From Schizochytrium sp. TIO01 (lineage: Eukaryota; Sar; Bigyra; Thraustochytrida; Thraustochytriidae), in assembly GCA_004764695.1 (NCBI GenBank), contig SMSO01000034.1, positions 3,728,501 to 3,792,500 of the forward strand: 64,000 bases of DNA. The letters run 5' to 3'. Both the position numbers and the translations under genes were made by a program. This document shows, in pieces, positions 10,500 through 22,706 of the stretch; position 1 is the stretch's first letter; each line of letters opens with the position of its first letter. The notes beneath the pieces were generated by a model. It did not search any database. It was not told the DNA's origin and saw only the letters and a list, made by a program, of their open reading frames with translations.

Positions 10500-13400
10500 C
10501 TTGGAAATAGTTCAAAAAACACACTAGTTTGCAAGCTTCACTTGTCGATCAGTAATCGGCTGTGATCAACAGCTTATTGCAAAGCCAGCAGAAACTTAAC
10601 GAGTCCTTTCTGCTTTCTGCGCCGGTCTTTGGCTCCTCTACTTCGACAGCTCGTGCTTTGTAGCACAGCAAATTCTGCCGCGGTGTACGGGATTTGCAAA
10701 CGTCAGTGCCTTTCTAAAGACCTTAACTCAGTGACTGCCTTCAAAGCTGCACTAAACACTCTCCTACGCTATTAAAAGGTATTGCAATACCTTGCTCAGC
10801 CGCTCGACAACTGTCTGCTGAGTCTTGCCGGTCTGCACGCTCCGCAAATAGCGATTCTGCTGAGTTGCCTGTTTGAGTAGAATTACTATTCTTTTCTTAG
10901 TGACCAACTATCAAATTTTACCGTTTGGACAACCCACTGTCTCTCTACCTCTCTCATTTCCTCTTATTCGCCACTTTTATCACCGCGGTGTGCCTTACTC
11001 TCTCATTCCCACTAGGTTGAATTTCCGCTTGTTGCTCTTATTGATAAAATAAGTTCAACGGTCCTCTTAGTATGTGACTGGTCGAAGATTTCTAGTGTGA
11101 CTAGGTGGATTATGTCACTGAGCGGAGAACTGCACTCTGAGAGGAGTATGGGGAGGTTCAAACCTTCGTTTCAACTTAATTTAAAAAAAATAATAAAAAA
11201 AAGCAAAACTCAGCTTCTCTTTTTTTTCTTTTTTTAAAATTCCTTTTTCCTTCTTTCTCCGGGTCCCTTTTTAGTTTAAAAACACACGCAGAGAAAAAAA
11301 TCATAACAGGGGAATGAAGCAAATTTGAGAAGGAGCATGGAGTTTGAGAAGCCTCGCGGAGACTAAAGAGACAAACAGGGCACGGTCGTTAAGTGGTTGC
11401 AAAGTTCACGGTTGCAACGGATGAATTTAGACCCGAGTTAGCCAGATAGCTCTACTTCTTTCAGCAGTAAACCCTTTCATCTTTCTTTCCACCCCTTCTA
11501 CTTTTTAATTTTATTGAGGCAAACAAGCTAGCTACCTTGTATTACATTTTCTCTTCTATTTTGCTCCTTGAAAGTGGAGAGCATTACTAAATTACTTGAA
11601 AAGTCCACATTGCTGCATCCGTATGCATCTGCACTAGGTCTTAGGGGTAACGAAAGGTTAAGCCGTCTTGGCTCAGCTCTTTATTACATGTTCGTTGCAA
11701 TCATTTCCTCGCCAACAAATTGCGACCAACCTCACCGTTTATTTATTGCCGTTTCAATCAACAGTCTAATGCCATAGAATGCTTTTTACTTACCTTTACA
11801 AAAACCAGCACACATTGGATTAGCACATGCCCAAAGGTTGTTCCTACTCATCTATTCTTTCTACTAAACAGCTAGAACAAAATTGAGCAACATAGTTGAA
11901 GACCCAGAACAGACAAACACTTATCAGTTGGTTGGTTATGTTGCATGAATTTTGCCTTTCAGGTTTGGTGTTGTTCTCTTCAAACTATTGCAGTAAAGTA
12001 AAAAACTATGTTCACATCAAAAGAGCATACTTTGGCTACGGCTGAACGTTTGTAGAATGTTTTATACCGGTATTGTGGTGATCGCAAACGGCATTCTGCG
12101 AACGAATGGGCAACCGAATCAGGGCAAGGTCCATATGCTGAAAACGGATACTTTTTCAATTTATTTTTTTTAAAGTAGCATCAAGAGTTAAAGAATGGAA
12201 GCATCATTAAACGACACTGAAGGAGTCAGATATTGTCCCTCCCCTGCTTGCATGTACCGAGGACAGTTTGGTAGTAAGCTTTATATCTAGCTCTCATGGC
12301 TCTCTAGAAGTATTTCACAGTTGTGTATTGTGTATTAATAATAGCATGAATGCTCTTAGTGATAGCTTTATTGATTCAATATCCACACGTTGCTGAAACA
12401 TGAGATCTATTAAACACTTATGACATAACTTACATTGTTAGTCCATACTTGCAGCTTCCGCACAAACTATGTGTGTTCATTGCTAAACGGATTGAGTTTT
12501 CTGAGAACATAATAACCTCTGCACTTAACAATGAAAAGTGCATATTAGTACATCCTCGACGCACAGTGGCGTGTAAGCCCTGATGTCTTGGTTGAGTAAA
12601 GCATCAAAACGAAATGACCCAAATTTGGTGAAATAGCTAGTAGACTATGACATTTAATTCATATTTAACACACTAATGTGTGAATATCATTCTGCGTTTT
12701 TGCTGGAAGCTTTTATCAAGAACAAAGATGTGCAGTGTTTTACAAGCCCATTTTTGCATGTATTGATGAATGAAGACCATTTTGAGAAGGGTGGCTTGTA
12801 GCAGTCAAATTAAGTTATATTTGCCTTTGAGTTCAAGATTTCACCAAGAAAGAATAGAACCTCAATAGCCCCTCCCATTACTTAAAGATGTCTTACCCAA
12901 ACTTGGCAGGGTTGATATGTTCACACAAAATTCTTACTTCGGTTTCCAAAAACTAGAATGGTTTTGCTTCGCATATATAAAAATTCCCAATCAAACTGAA
13001 CTAGCAAGACAGTAGATGGAGCTTAGGAATCAAGTTCCCTCTGGGTACTTACGAATGTGCCTAAGTTGTCATTCATTTTCCATGATATTTTTCTATCAGA
13101 CATTGATTGTATTGTTTTGTCGAAGGTGATTGCCTTCGTTGGACTACTATTCATCTTCAGCCAGGCAGACCAGTAAGGATTTAAAACAGCATATTTCCTC
13201 TTGCTTTATAAAAAATACCCCCTGTGAGTTTTTATTTGTCTATCCTTTTTTGAGCTCTTCATTTTGCTGTGACTCAGTCTGCCAGGTTCATACCGGTGTC
13301 TGCCGCTGCTATGTCTTTTATTGTGGTAGTTGTATTCAAACTTTTGCTCTTTTCTTTTTCTTTTTCAAAGAAAAGGACGAACAGAGAACGAAGCAAATAT

Positions 13401-14567
13401 CCAGCAGATTCTTCCCTCCAAGCAGCATTGTAATACTTTCTCCTATGCTTTAAGCTCAATCTCATTGTGCAACCAACCTTTCTTTTTTTTTTCTTCAAGC
13501 TGTCGCGCTTTAGCAGCTACTAGATATTTCCAGGAAGATACTACCGTCTTGTTGTATTTCACCAAGTCCAAAGACATAAGCAACAAGCAAAATTCCAGTC
13601 GATTCCTCTTAACTCTGAAGCGGTTCTCCAGACCAGATCTCAGCTTCTGGGGCTCTTCCAACTTCGAGATTCCAATCTCTCTTCAATTATATCATAAAGT
13701 CTAAGCAGAAGCAGTAGCAGCTACTGCTTTCTTTGTCCTATGGTCCAATCTTACCACACCTCCAAAGAATTAAAAGAAACAAAAACTGGTGGATCCCTTC
13801 ACATATCCAGGTCTCTCTTCTCTCATGTCGACGTTTCTCCAATCCCCCGTGCTCCCATTTGCTGTCTTCTCTCTGTAGGTCTTGCGCCGTAAACTCTTCG
13901 CCTACAGCCCTACAACTTAACGCTCATCTGTTGTTGCCTAAGTTACCGATAAGTTGCACGTAGTCAGCCTAGCAGCTTCACTAAGACTGGGCAATCCTGC
14001 GAGTGCTGTGAAGAAAATGTATGCGCATTACTAGAGTATCTAGTAGGCAGCGCCTAGTGCGTATTATTCACTCATATCATTCAGGGTATTCCTTCTTTCT
14101 TTTTTACAGTTAAAACACAAAAACTAAGGTCAAAGTAAGGAGGTGATTGTTGTGATATCATCGGTCCCTCTGAGAGGAGGAACGAACATCGAAGAAAGGA
14201 TAGCGAACAGTGAACCTAACCTAAACATGAGGAACGTAGGTTGAGCTTAAGAATTAAGCGGGGTTTCCCGAATACAACTGGTTGCAGACAGAAGTATATC
14301 TGACTGATCTCGATAATTGCATTGACTTCGTATCTGCTTGATTTTAAGAACAACAACAACAGAAAGAAACAGCTTTTTAATACATTGTATGGAGTACCTC
14401 TACCTACCTTATAATATAAGACATAGATGAATGATATGAACGAACAATAAAGTTGGGCAGAGAATAAGAGTGCGCTTAAATCAACTCTGGCGAGCGCAGT
14501 TCTGCATCTGAGAGACGCTCTCACGCATCGTCAGAGCTGCAGGCAGAACGCAGGCAGCCTGACCGGC
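10500..14567. other. 4-kb intergenic region without a supported gene
   Basis: The first few hundred bases are the upstream region of the EGF-like gene, and the last few hundred are the upstream region of the zinc transporter. Poly-A and poly-T tracts occur at about 11180-11235 and pyrimidine-rich stretches at 13340-13500. Reading frames are short, overlapping and without recognisable domains. Confidence 0.45.
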
Positions 14568-16499
14568 ATGTGGGCCCCCGCACGATGCAGCTCGCGCCGT
14601 GAAGGCTCAGCGGTGCGGAGTGTGCTTTCGCGGCTGCCTCCCGGGCTCTCCTCGCGGTCACCCGGTGGCCAAGAGCGCCACTTGTGGCATGGACGTCCCT
14701 TCAACTCCGCTTTGGAGGCCCTTAAGGGAGCCAACTCTGTAGCAGATCAGCGCAGGGAAATGCTTGAGAAACCGCAGCCACCTAGCCAGGTCCTTGCGAT
14801 TCAGGCTGGAAACTCTGCAGTGGCAATTCATGCAGTTTCCGCATTCTCGACCAAACCGAACCTGGCGTCGAGTTTGGCATTGACTCCAAGCTTAGCATCA
14901 AATTTGGCAACTGCGATGGCGTCGAAGTCTCATGTGACTCAGAACCACCATTCTCAGAACCAAGGCCAGAATGATGTGCATCAGATGGCCAACGGGAGGA
15001 TACCTGGAGATACGAGGTTTATGCAAACTTCCGTGCAGTCTCTGGGAGGTGCCAGGCGCAGGGTCAAGCTAAGCTTCTCAGCAAAGAACCCCGAGGATTC
15101 AGGCACTCGTAGGCCCAATCTACGTATGCCATCAACATTTGCATGGTTGCTGGCAATGCCAAACTCGTTCACAACGTCAGCTACCAAACCTAGGAAACCG
15201 GAGATTGGCTCAGCCAGCAAGATTAATCCCTCAGCAGCGGCTGCGGCCAGCAAGCCGGGTTCAGTGGGAACTCAAGGCCCGGCAGGACCCTCGGGAGGCA
15301 GCAGTGAGGAAAGTGCTCCAGAGCATGCCGTGCACGGGTCGGCGGTGAACTCGAAGAAAAACTCGTCTCCTCCGCTCAACTGGAAGACCGTACAGCGAGC
15401 ACTGATGGGCAATTCCTTTATCACGTTGCTCAAATTCGGAGTGTGGTGGCAAACAGGGTCTGCTGCCATGCTCTCTGAGGCTATTCACACTCTCGCAGAT
15501 TCCGGAAATCAGGCTTTACTACTCGCTGGACTGCATCAGTCTTCTAATGCTCCAGATGGCCGCTTTCAGTACGGCTATGGTCGCGCAGCCTTTTTCTGGG
15601 CCTTGGTCTCCGCATTGGGAATGTTTTGGACCGGCGCAGGTGTAGCAATATTTCATGGAGGTTATAATTTGCTGCATCCCGAAGGTCATGCCGTGGAAAC
15701 CTCACTGGCATTGTGGGGTGTATTAGGCATCTCTTTTCTTGTTGACGGCTGGGTTCTGCGCATGACCCTGAAAGAGCTTTATGACACAAAGCCTCCAGAG
15801 AAAAGTATGTGGAAATACCTCTGGTCGATTCGTGACCCGTTCATCATGGCAGTTATCATGGAGGATACCACAGCCTGCACAGGTGTAATTCTGGCCACCT
15901 TGGGCGTTGGCGCAACCCATTATACTGGGTCCGTGTACTGGGACGCGATGGCCAGTTTAGGTATTGGTGCCTTACTTGGCCTTGTTGCCCTCCAACTTGT
16001 CCGTATGAATCAGAAATTCCTTCTTGGTCACGCAATTGACCAGGAAACCCTTAGCGGAATCCGCAAAATTCTTATCAGGCGCCCGTCCGTTGAGGCTGTG
16101 TATGGTGTGCAGAGTCAATGGGTAGGCCCATCCACCTTTTCGTACAAAGCAGAAGTTGACTTTGATGGTACATACTTGGCAGCGCACCTCGAGGACAAAT
16201 ATGCGCCACTTTTCATGACCGCTACCGAACGAGAGGACGTTGAAGTCCTGATGAGCTGGTATGCTGAGGACGTCACTCGCCTTGTTGAGCGCGAAGTGCG
16301 AGACATTGAAGATGCAATTCGTAACAAGTATCCTGCAGCTGCTTTCATCGAGCTCGAGCCAGATTCAAAGTATTCTGACGTCGAGGCCTTGCCACTTGAC
16401 CCAACATACAAGTCCCCGTATTATAACGATGAGCAAGAGGAGATGCGTAAGGTGGACTCTGAAATCGAAAGACAGCTGCACCGTACTAAATCTATGTGA
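14568..16499 (+). CDS. SLC30A9: Zinc transporter ZnT9-like (SLC30A9), cation diffusion facilitator
   Basis: Member of the cation diffusion facilitator family; ZnT9 exports zinc from the mitochondrial matrix in animals (family knowledge). It is 643 residues from the ATG at 14568. The transporter domain occupies about residues 277-500 with six hydrophobic segments. TM2 carries the metal-site motif H307-x3-D311 (SEAIHTLADSGNQALL). The TM5 position has IMEDTTACTGVI: the acidic E432-D433 is present, and the His usual in other ZnTs is a hydrophobic residue, as in ZnT9 proteins. The cytoplasmic tail contains YKAEVDFDG, diagnostic of ZnT9. The first ~60 residues are rich in Arg and Ser with few acidic residues, consistent with a mitochondrial presequence. 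The next ~200 residues are low-complexity. Convergent with CFAP57, 681 bp away. Confidence 0.92.
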   Translation: MWAPARCSSRREGSAVRSVLSRLPPGLSSRSPGGQERHLWHGRPFNSALEALKGANSVADQRREMLEKPQPPSQVLAIQAGNSAVAIHAVSAFSTKPNLASSLALTPSLASNLATAMASKSHVTQNHHSQNQGQNDVHQMANGRIPGDTRFMQTSVQSLGGARRRVKLSFSAKNPEDSGTRRPNLRMPSTFAWLLAMPNSFTTSATKPRKPEIGSASKINPSAAAAASKPGSVGTQGPAGPSGGSSEESAPEHAVHGSAVNSKKNSSPPLNWKTVQRALMGNSFITLLKFGVWWQTGSAAMLSEAIHTLADSGNQALLLAGLHQSSNAPDGRFQYGYGRAAFFWALVSALGMFWTGAGVAIFHGGYNLLHPEGHAVETSLALWGVLGISFLVDGWVLRMTLKELYDTKPPEKSMWKYLWSIRDPFIMAVIMEDTTACTGVILATLGVGATHYTGSVYWDAMASLGIGALLGLVALQLVRMNQKFLLGHAIDQETLSGIRKILIRRPSVEAVYGVQSQWVGPSTFSYKAEVDFDGTYLAAHLEDKYAPLFMTATEREDVEVLMSWYAEDVTRLVEREVRDIEDAIRNKYPAAAFIELEPDSKYSDVEALPLDPTYKSPYYNDEQEEMRKVDSEIERQLHRTKSM

Positions 16500-17180
16500 A
16501 AATCAATCTTTTCTTTAATCTAAAAATACTAACAGATATAGTCTTGTTAACCATAAAGTAGCGTCGAGTATCTCAAACATTTTCTCAAAGATACAAAAAC
16601 ATTCATTAAGCCCATACCACTCATTTCATTGCAGCTTTAGGCATCTCTGCGAAAACAAATAATGATCTTAAAGTAGTCATGCTCAGTAGAAACTGAAAAT
16701 TCCATCTTTTATTTCAATACCTTAAATTTTCGAGTAGGTTCTCGGCTGTATCTTCTTCCATTTTGGTTTCTAAAATCCGCGTTTTGTGTTAAAATTAGAT
16801 ATGAGGATGAACATATAGAGCAATCGTAATTATGACTTTATTTCCTATAAAGAAATCAGTAAATTACTATCTTATCAGTCGTCAATATTTGCTTTCCGAG
16901 GTAAATTGTAATAGGTAATCGCGAAAATAAAGCTCCTTTACATTATTTTGCAGTTTTAAAGACTTTCATTGTTTAAAGGGGTAGACTATTGAAACTTCAA
17001 GTAGGCTGGAATCCCAAATCAGACGACAAACTAGAGTACCTATCTGCACCACAGCGATGACAAGTAATCAAGTTAATTGATCACAATCATGCATTAACGC
17101 GAATTTCATATTTATCATTATGGTTTACTGAAAGTTTGAGATTCTCCTTGTGGAAAGCTACCTTCAAGCAACAAGAACAC
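16500..17180. other. Convergent 3' region between SLC30A9-like and CFAP57
   Basis: AT-rich sequence that must hold both polyadenylation regions. No other feature was seen. Confidence 0.5.
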
Positions 17181-20100
17181 CTATTTGCTACCTGGGCGCT
17201 GAGGGAGTGCAGGGATTCTCTTATTACGCGCAGGTACACCTTGGCGAGTGGCTGGCCGAGATACATCCTCTTGTCGAACGTCATCATCTCCATACTCGGT
17301 AGTCTTGGTTGGATATGGAGTTCGCACATATTTTTTTGCTTCCTCACCGACTCCAAAAGATTGCTCCTCAGCCTGGTTTGCGTTGACTCGAAGCTCAAGT
17401 TTAGCTACCTTATTTTCCAACTCATCAGCACGAAGCTTGTATGCAATAGCTTCCTTACGAAGTCGATTGCACTCAGTAATTAGAAGGGCGTTCTCCTGAA
17501 CTTGACGCTTTGACTTTTGATGTCCTCTGCGCTCCGACACGCGCAAGGCCTTCTGTAGTGTTTCTACAGTTTTGTGCATTTGGTCACGCTGGCGTTCAGT
17601 CTCTTCAACCGAAGATCTATTTGCACCTCCCAAGAGGGTATCGGAGCCTCCTTGGCCTGCATTGCTTCCAACGTCTGAATTTGTGTCAGGATTAGCTCCT
17701 GTGCCCATGTTCGAGAAGCTGTGATCCTGATCAAGTACACCACTTCCTTGGTTTGCACCTGCCGAGCCTAAGGATGCTGCGTTAGTTGGAGTACCTGCAG
17801 ATGGTACTGTTGGGAGAACTGGTGTCGAAACTGTAGTTTTAGTTTTACGAACAGACCATGCAGGTTCTTTAAGCACCTGGGTACGATACGCTTCCGCCAA
17901 AATGTAAATCGCTTGCTTTGTATCTGATGTTTGAGCACATGTAGTGATTGTATGAGCAAGACTTGAAACTTCGCGCTCCCGGTCCCTCAGATTTGCACGA
18001 AGCTTATTAACTTCGTTAGACAGAGCAACAACTTTCATTTGTTTGGTACTCATTTGGCGATCGGCAACCTTTTTACGCTCAAATTCACTCACAAGCTCAT
18101 TATACATGGCTTTAATGTGTGTCTCAAGCTTAGCAATATGTTCTTTAATTGGGCCTTTTTCTTCCATAAGCTTCTCAATACGATGATCAAGCACATAGCG
18201 GAAATTGTCCAAGGTCTTTTGGTTGGACCGAAGGTGAAGAATAGTTTTTTCTTTCTCTCGAAATGCAATTTCACGTTGTTCCAAGTTTGCCTCATACCGC
18301 CGTAACGTAGATTGCAAGCTTGAGACTTGCTCCTCTAGATTTTTAATGCGAGTCTCATCCTCAGCTTTGCTGACCTTCATAGTGCTCATTTTATTACGCA
18401 AGCGCTGAAATTTATTTTGCTGTTCCACAAGTTGACCTTGTTTGATAGCAAGGTTAGACCTTTCTTTCTGCACAGCAGTTTCCACTGCTCCCTTGAGATG
18501 CAACAACTCTAGATCATATTCTTGCTGCTGCTGAGAAATGCTCTCAGTGTGACGCTCGCGTTCCATCGCAAGTTCCCGTTCAAGCTGATCTACTTGTTTG
18601 CGGAGCTGCTGGACTTGCTCTCCAAGAGTAGTCTTTACCGTCTCAAGTTCATCAACATGTTTGGTTTCTTGTGCTACAAGAATTTCATCTGTCTTTTGGC
18701 GTAGATTTTCGATTGCTTCGGAACGCTCGTCAACACGACGGAGAGCCTCTCCAAGTCGTTTTTCGTATTCATTTTCGATAGTTTGCGCGGTGCGGACCCG
18801 ATTCGCCTCCATTTTTTGTTTCTCTTCTAGGTGCTTCTGGACAAAATGTTCATAGCGCTGCTGGAGTTCCTCGAATCGAGCACGTTCTTTGCCTAAAGAT
18901 TTAGTTGTCTCTGAACGTGCGGCCCGGACTTTTTCCATCCACTCAGTATCCTTGAGGTGCATTGCGTAATCGTGAGCTGTTTGTAAACTCAGCATTTCCT
19001 TTTTGGTGTCATCAATAGCTTTGATGTTATCTAGCCATTCGCGGTGTGAAACGAGTACGGCATCAGCATCGTTACGCCACAATGTCACACCGGGTCGGAA
19101 TCCACTACGAAGATTGAGGAGTTTTTCTTCATCTTCAGTAGCACCTGGATATGTTTGATAGAGTTTTTGGACAAAACATGTACCATCGCGAGAAGATGAG
19201 AACAAGAAACGACCGTCAAACGACCTCCTCAGACGAGTAATTGCTGCATTGTGAGTAGCAATTATTTCATAACGACCACGATGGACACTTAGGGGAAATT
19301 TGTAAATGCGAATAGCCCCTGTCGAGGTGCCAGCAAAAAGAATCTTTTCATCCTTGCTCAACAAAAGGCTTGTAATGGTTTCATCAGAGGTGGAGGCACG
19401 ACGTTTCCAAGATTGAGACACCTGAGTATCAATTTGTGAGCCACGTCGATCTACTCCACCCGATGAGGGTGAAGACATTGCCAATGGTTGTGTATTACTT
19501 GCAAGTGGCGAATCTTCCTTGACTCCAGAAGGGTGATCGCTCACAAATAATTGAATGGTTTCCACGCCTTGACTGATCTCACGCAAGGATCCATCCGTGC
19601 CAGCTACAATGACATGATCAGCGACTTGATTGATAGCTACCGCTGCAAGTTGGCAAGTCTCAAATGCAGTGCTGAGGTCATCCAAACGTTGTCCATTTTC
19701 TGTGCGACGTGCAAACACGGAACCATCAAATGATACAGAAACCAGAACGCTGTCGGTGTTGTTAAACACTGCTTCTTGAACTTTGCCTAGGTGCTCAGAA
19801 AATGAGTGAAGGAGTGTTGCAGTGTATGTACCGTAGAGATTGATGGTGAGGTTAGACGAGCAAATGAGGTAGTGTCCACCATGGCCAAAACGAATACAAG
19901 TGCAATTCTTCAGATAAAGACAGCCCTTTTCACGGAGTTTACCAAGCAGAAAATCATAAATGCGTACATGTTCTTTGAAGCCCACCACAATCAAAGAGCC
20001 GCTTGGGTGGATAGCTACTGCAACTGGATCACCAAAGCCGGGTGTAAGCTGATACGCGATTTCACAGTCCATTGTCTCATAATTAATCACGCGTAATAGT

Positions 20101-21314
20101 TTGTCAGTTCCTGCTGTTATCAAAAGAGGCCTGGGCCCGAGACAAACATCCATTGAAGTGACAGGTCCACGGTGCTGAACAAACGGAAAGGGCTTAAAAG
20201 GGTCTTCATTCTCCAGAATAATGTCAACATTGCCAAGGGGAAACAACAACAATGAGTTGCAGCGTGTACAGCAGACGAGATTGTCTCCACATGGAGATAT
20301 TGCAGCATCAGAGATAATCTCCTTCTTCGTTGTTTGGAAGGTTTTAACATACATAAATGGTTCTTCCTGTCCCTCTGTTGTCTCTTCATACACGAACAAC
20401 ATTCCATTGCTACCTGCAATAATAAAGCCCCGTTCATGTACTTTTAAAACTTCTGCCCGCACTACGTCACTTTCTTCTCTGACCTGGAGATGAATGCTCT
20501 GAACTGGGTTGAGTTTGATGCTTCTCGTTTGTGTGGCAGCTGATGCATCTGCATGGAAAATTGTGCATGTGCCTCGCTCATGAAGTACTAACAAAGTTTT
20601 TTCGTCAAACCATGCATGATCAATGAAAACTTCCCCGGATTCTTTCTTCGGTTGCATAGTCGGTTGCAGTTTCAGCTGCGAGTTTCCTCCAAGTTTCCAT
20701 AAACGAAGCATTCCAGGACCTGAGATAGAAATGATTGAATTATCTGTCGGGTGAAAATGTACTCGCATACCGACCATTGGATTCTGTGACCTTGCAATGA
20801 GCTTCTCTGCGTCCCATTTCCAGTAAAACACTTCATGGCGAGGCGGACCAGCAGACGTGAAAAGAAACTTTGAGTCACCTGAAAAGCTCATCGTAACAAT
20901 CTCACCAATGCTATTTGTTGGCCTCAGTTGGCGAAGTAGCTTCTGTGTTGCTACATGGAAAATAGAAATCATAGAACCCATACCAGCTTCGTCAGCTTCA
21001 TGTGCCACTGCAAGAGCCAATCGATTTGGGGCGATACACATTGCATGGATTTTAGCATTGAGTCGTAAAAAGGACATTTCCAAGGTTTCAATGTTCGAGT
21101 AAGCAACCCGCATACCAACTGGGTAAGCAATCTCTCTTTCACTCAGATAACAGATTGAGTCACGAATGGAACCAGAGACACCAACCGAGGCTTCCATGGC
21201 CAGAGTCGTGAAGACATTTTCAGGCTCACCTGCACTACAAACATCTTTAGAAAATTGTTCAGAAGTAAGTTCTTCATCGTTGCTGCCAGGCAGCCCTTTT
21301 TGTAGATCGCCCAT
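17181..21314 (-). CDS. CFAP57: CFAP57 (WDR65): ciliary WD40 and coiled-coil protein
   Basis: Cilia- and flagella-associated protein 57 anchors single-headed inner dynein arms on the axoneme (family knowledge from algae, ciliates and animals). I take the ATG at 21312-21314 (MGDLQKGLPG) as start. The frame extends eight codons further but only to a TTG. The protein is then 1377 residues, against about 1250 in human. Residues ~65-720 form two WD40 propellers (for example SFSGDSKFLFTSAGPP, VFYWKWDAEKL, HRGPVTSMDVCLGPRPLL, FLFSSSRDGTCFVQKL). Residues ~760-1130 are a long coiled coil rich in Glu, Gln, Lys and Arg. A Gly/Ser/Asn/Thr linker (~1160-1230) and a second short coiled coil (~1240-1320) follow, then a basic tail. 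No intron is needed over 4.1 kb. Its presence says that the organism makes flagella. Confidence 0.92.
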   Translation of the reverse strand: MGDLQKGLPGSNDEELTSEQFSKDVCSAGEPENVFTTLAMEASVGVSGSIRDSICYLSEREIAYPVGMRVAYSNIETLEMSFLRLNAKIHAMCIAPNRLALAVAHEADEAGMGSMISIFHVATQKLLRQLRPTNSIGEIVTMSFSGDSKFLFTSAGPPRHEVFYWKWDAEKLIARSQNPMVGMRVHFHPTDNSIISISGPGMLRLWKLGGNSQLKLQPTMQPKKESGEVFIDHAWFDEKTLLVLHERGTCTIFHADASAATQTRSIKLNPVQSIHLQVREESDVVRAEVLKVHERGFIIAGSNGMLFVYEETTEGQEEPFMYVKTFQTTKKEIISDAAISPCGDNLVCCTRCNSLLLFPLGNVDIILENEDPFKPFPFVQHRGPVTSMDVCLGPRPLLITAGTDKLLRVINYETMDCEIAYQLTPGFGDPVAVAIHPSGSLIVVGFKEHVRIYDFLLGKLREKGCLYLKNCTCIRFGHGGHYLICSSNLTINLYGTYTATLLHSFSEHLGKVQEAVFNNTDSVLVSVSFDGSVFARRTENGQRLDDLSTAFETCQLAAVAINQVADHVIVAGTDGSLREISQGVETIQLFVSDHPSGVKEDSPLASNTQPLAMSSPSSGGVDRRGSQIDTQVSQSWKRRASTSDETITSLLLSKDEKILFAGTSTGAIRIYKFPLSVHRGRYEIIATHNAAITRLRRSFDGRFLFSSSRDGTCFVQKLYQTYPGATEDEEKLLNLRSGFRPGVTLWRNDADAVLVSHREWLDNIKAIDDTKKEMLSLQTAHDYAMHLKDTEWMEKVRAARSETTKSLGKERARFEELQQRYEHFVQKHLEEKQKMEANRVRTAQTIENEYEKRLGEALRRVDERSEAIENLRQKTDEILVAQETKHVDELETVKTTLGEQVQQLRKQVDQLERELAMERERHTESISQQQQEYDLELLHLKGAVETAVQKERSNLAIKQGQLVEQQNKFQRLRNKMSTMKVSKAEDETRIKNLEEQVSSLQSTLRRYEANLEQREIAFREKEKTILHLRSNQKTLDNFRYVLDHRIEKLMEEKGPIKEHIAKLETHIKAMYNELVSEFERKKVADRQMSTKQMKVVALSNEVNKLRANLRDREREVSSLAHTITTCAQTSDTKQAIYILAEAYRTQVLKEPAWSVRKTKTTVSTPVLPTVPSAGTPTNAASLGSAGANQGSGVLDQDHSFSNMGTGANPDTNSDVGSNAGQGGSDTLLGGANRSSVEETERQRDQMHKTVETLQKALRVSERRGHQKSKRQVQENALLITECNRLRKEAIAYKLRADELENKVAKLELRVNANQAEEQSFGVGEEAKKYVRTPYPTKTTEYGDDDVRQEDVSRPATRQGVPARNKRIPALPQRPGSK

Positions 21315-22706
21315 TGGACTTGCGCACAAGTTTGCCAAAACCTATCCGCTTCAAGAGTTGCACCGGCGTTTGCCGGTATTACACAGCAGAGTTATCTTCT
21401 CAGTGTAAGACAATGTAAAACTGTATTTTCTCACAGTGCCTTGAGGTTGTTTGCATGCCCGGGTTACTTCACAATGCCTGCTGCGCGTCTACTGTGTACC
21501 TTGATGAATGTATCTGCAAACAATTCACGTGGCAATAATTCTTCTCCGTCCTTGCTGTCACCCCCTACCCTCCTTCCAATGACGTTCTTAATTTTCACCT
21601 CGCTATTTGACCACTACAAACAAACTCCTTAATCACTAAATAATTACAAGCAATACACACATTTGCACGTACTATTCTGTCACGTCAGATGCAAGGGTGC
21701 TAGTAACAACCTTCTACAAAATCCCCAGTGCCATAGTAATCATAAGCACTTGACCGTTGAACATTATTACAAAGTTACGAGTGACTGCTTTGGTTGATTG
21801 ACACGAAGCTGTTGTTGCTCCGTCTCGTGCTGCCCAAGGAAAATCAATTATGTATTAAGCATGTGTTATGCTGTCAATGTTCTACCTGTACATCATGTTT
21901 TGGCTAAATTAGCCAGTAGTCGAAAGGTAAACCTCGAAGTGAGGAGCAACATTTCCTACTCTAAAAAATATTTTTTAATTCATAATAATTCGAAATCATT
22001 ATATATATATATTTTTTTTTGTAAATTGAAATAGTCTATAATCTATAGCTATTCTTGTAGTTTTTGATATGTAGGTACTCGACAGATGGCACAGACCTAT
22101 CGTTGGTTCTCGACGTTATCTTTCAGATCGTTCTTCAATACATGTAGTCCTCGTCATGACCTGCCATTTTGTTCTTCTCGCACGGCAAATAAAGATTTAA
22201 CCTCACCCTGCCTCGGAGAACCTTTCCGGAAATTTGTATTTGTCAGCGAGCTTGGCCGATTGAAAACCAGCGGATGCAGAGCAAATAGTTTCTCTGACCT
22301 TTGAAGAGTCATGACAGATTAGGACAAATAATAACATGAATTATAGGGGTACCTAATCTTTCTTGCCCCAAAGCTCATTATTTTATATTCTACTATTTCT
22401 CTTAGAGTTCTTCGAGACTTCGTGAAGGATTGCGCTAAAAAATGAAAATCAGGACAACCCATTTTTAACTAGGCGTTTTTGATAGCCCTGTATAGGCCAC
22501 CTACCAGTGTGGAAGATGAGTGAGATCGTGCACAGGCCAAAGAATGGATACCTCGCGCAGACAACTAACCTTCTTCAAACCAAACAGAAGCCATTGTAGC
22601 AACGGGTCACGTTTACGAATCTTGCGCGAAGGAGAAGCTTTGTTCTTTCTTCAAGGAGTTCGACCTTGAGTGCAAACTCAGCAAAGAAGCTCTTATTTTC
22701 GATATC
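21315..22706. other. Divergent promoter region between CFAP57 and the lysA-like gene
   Basis: About 1.4 kb between divergently read genes. It includes an AT-rich stretch with alternating TA and a T run at 21995-22020. No supported reading frame or RNA gene. Confidence 0.5.
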
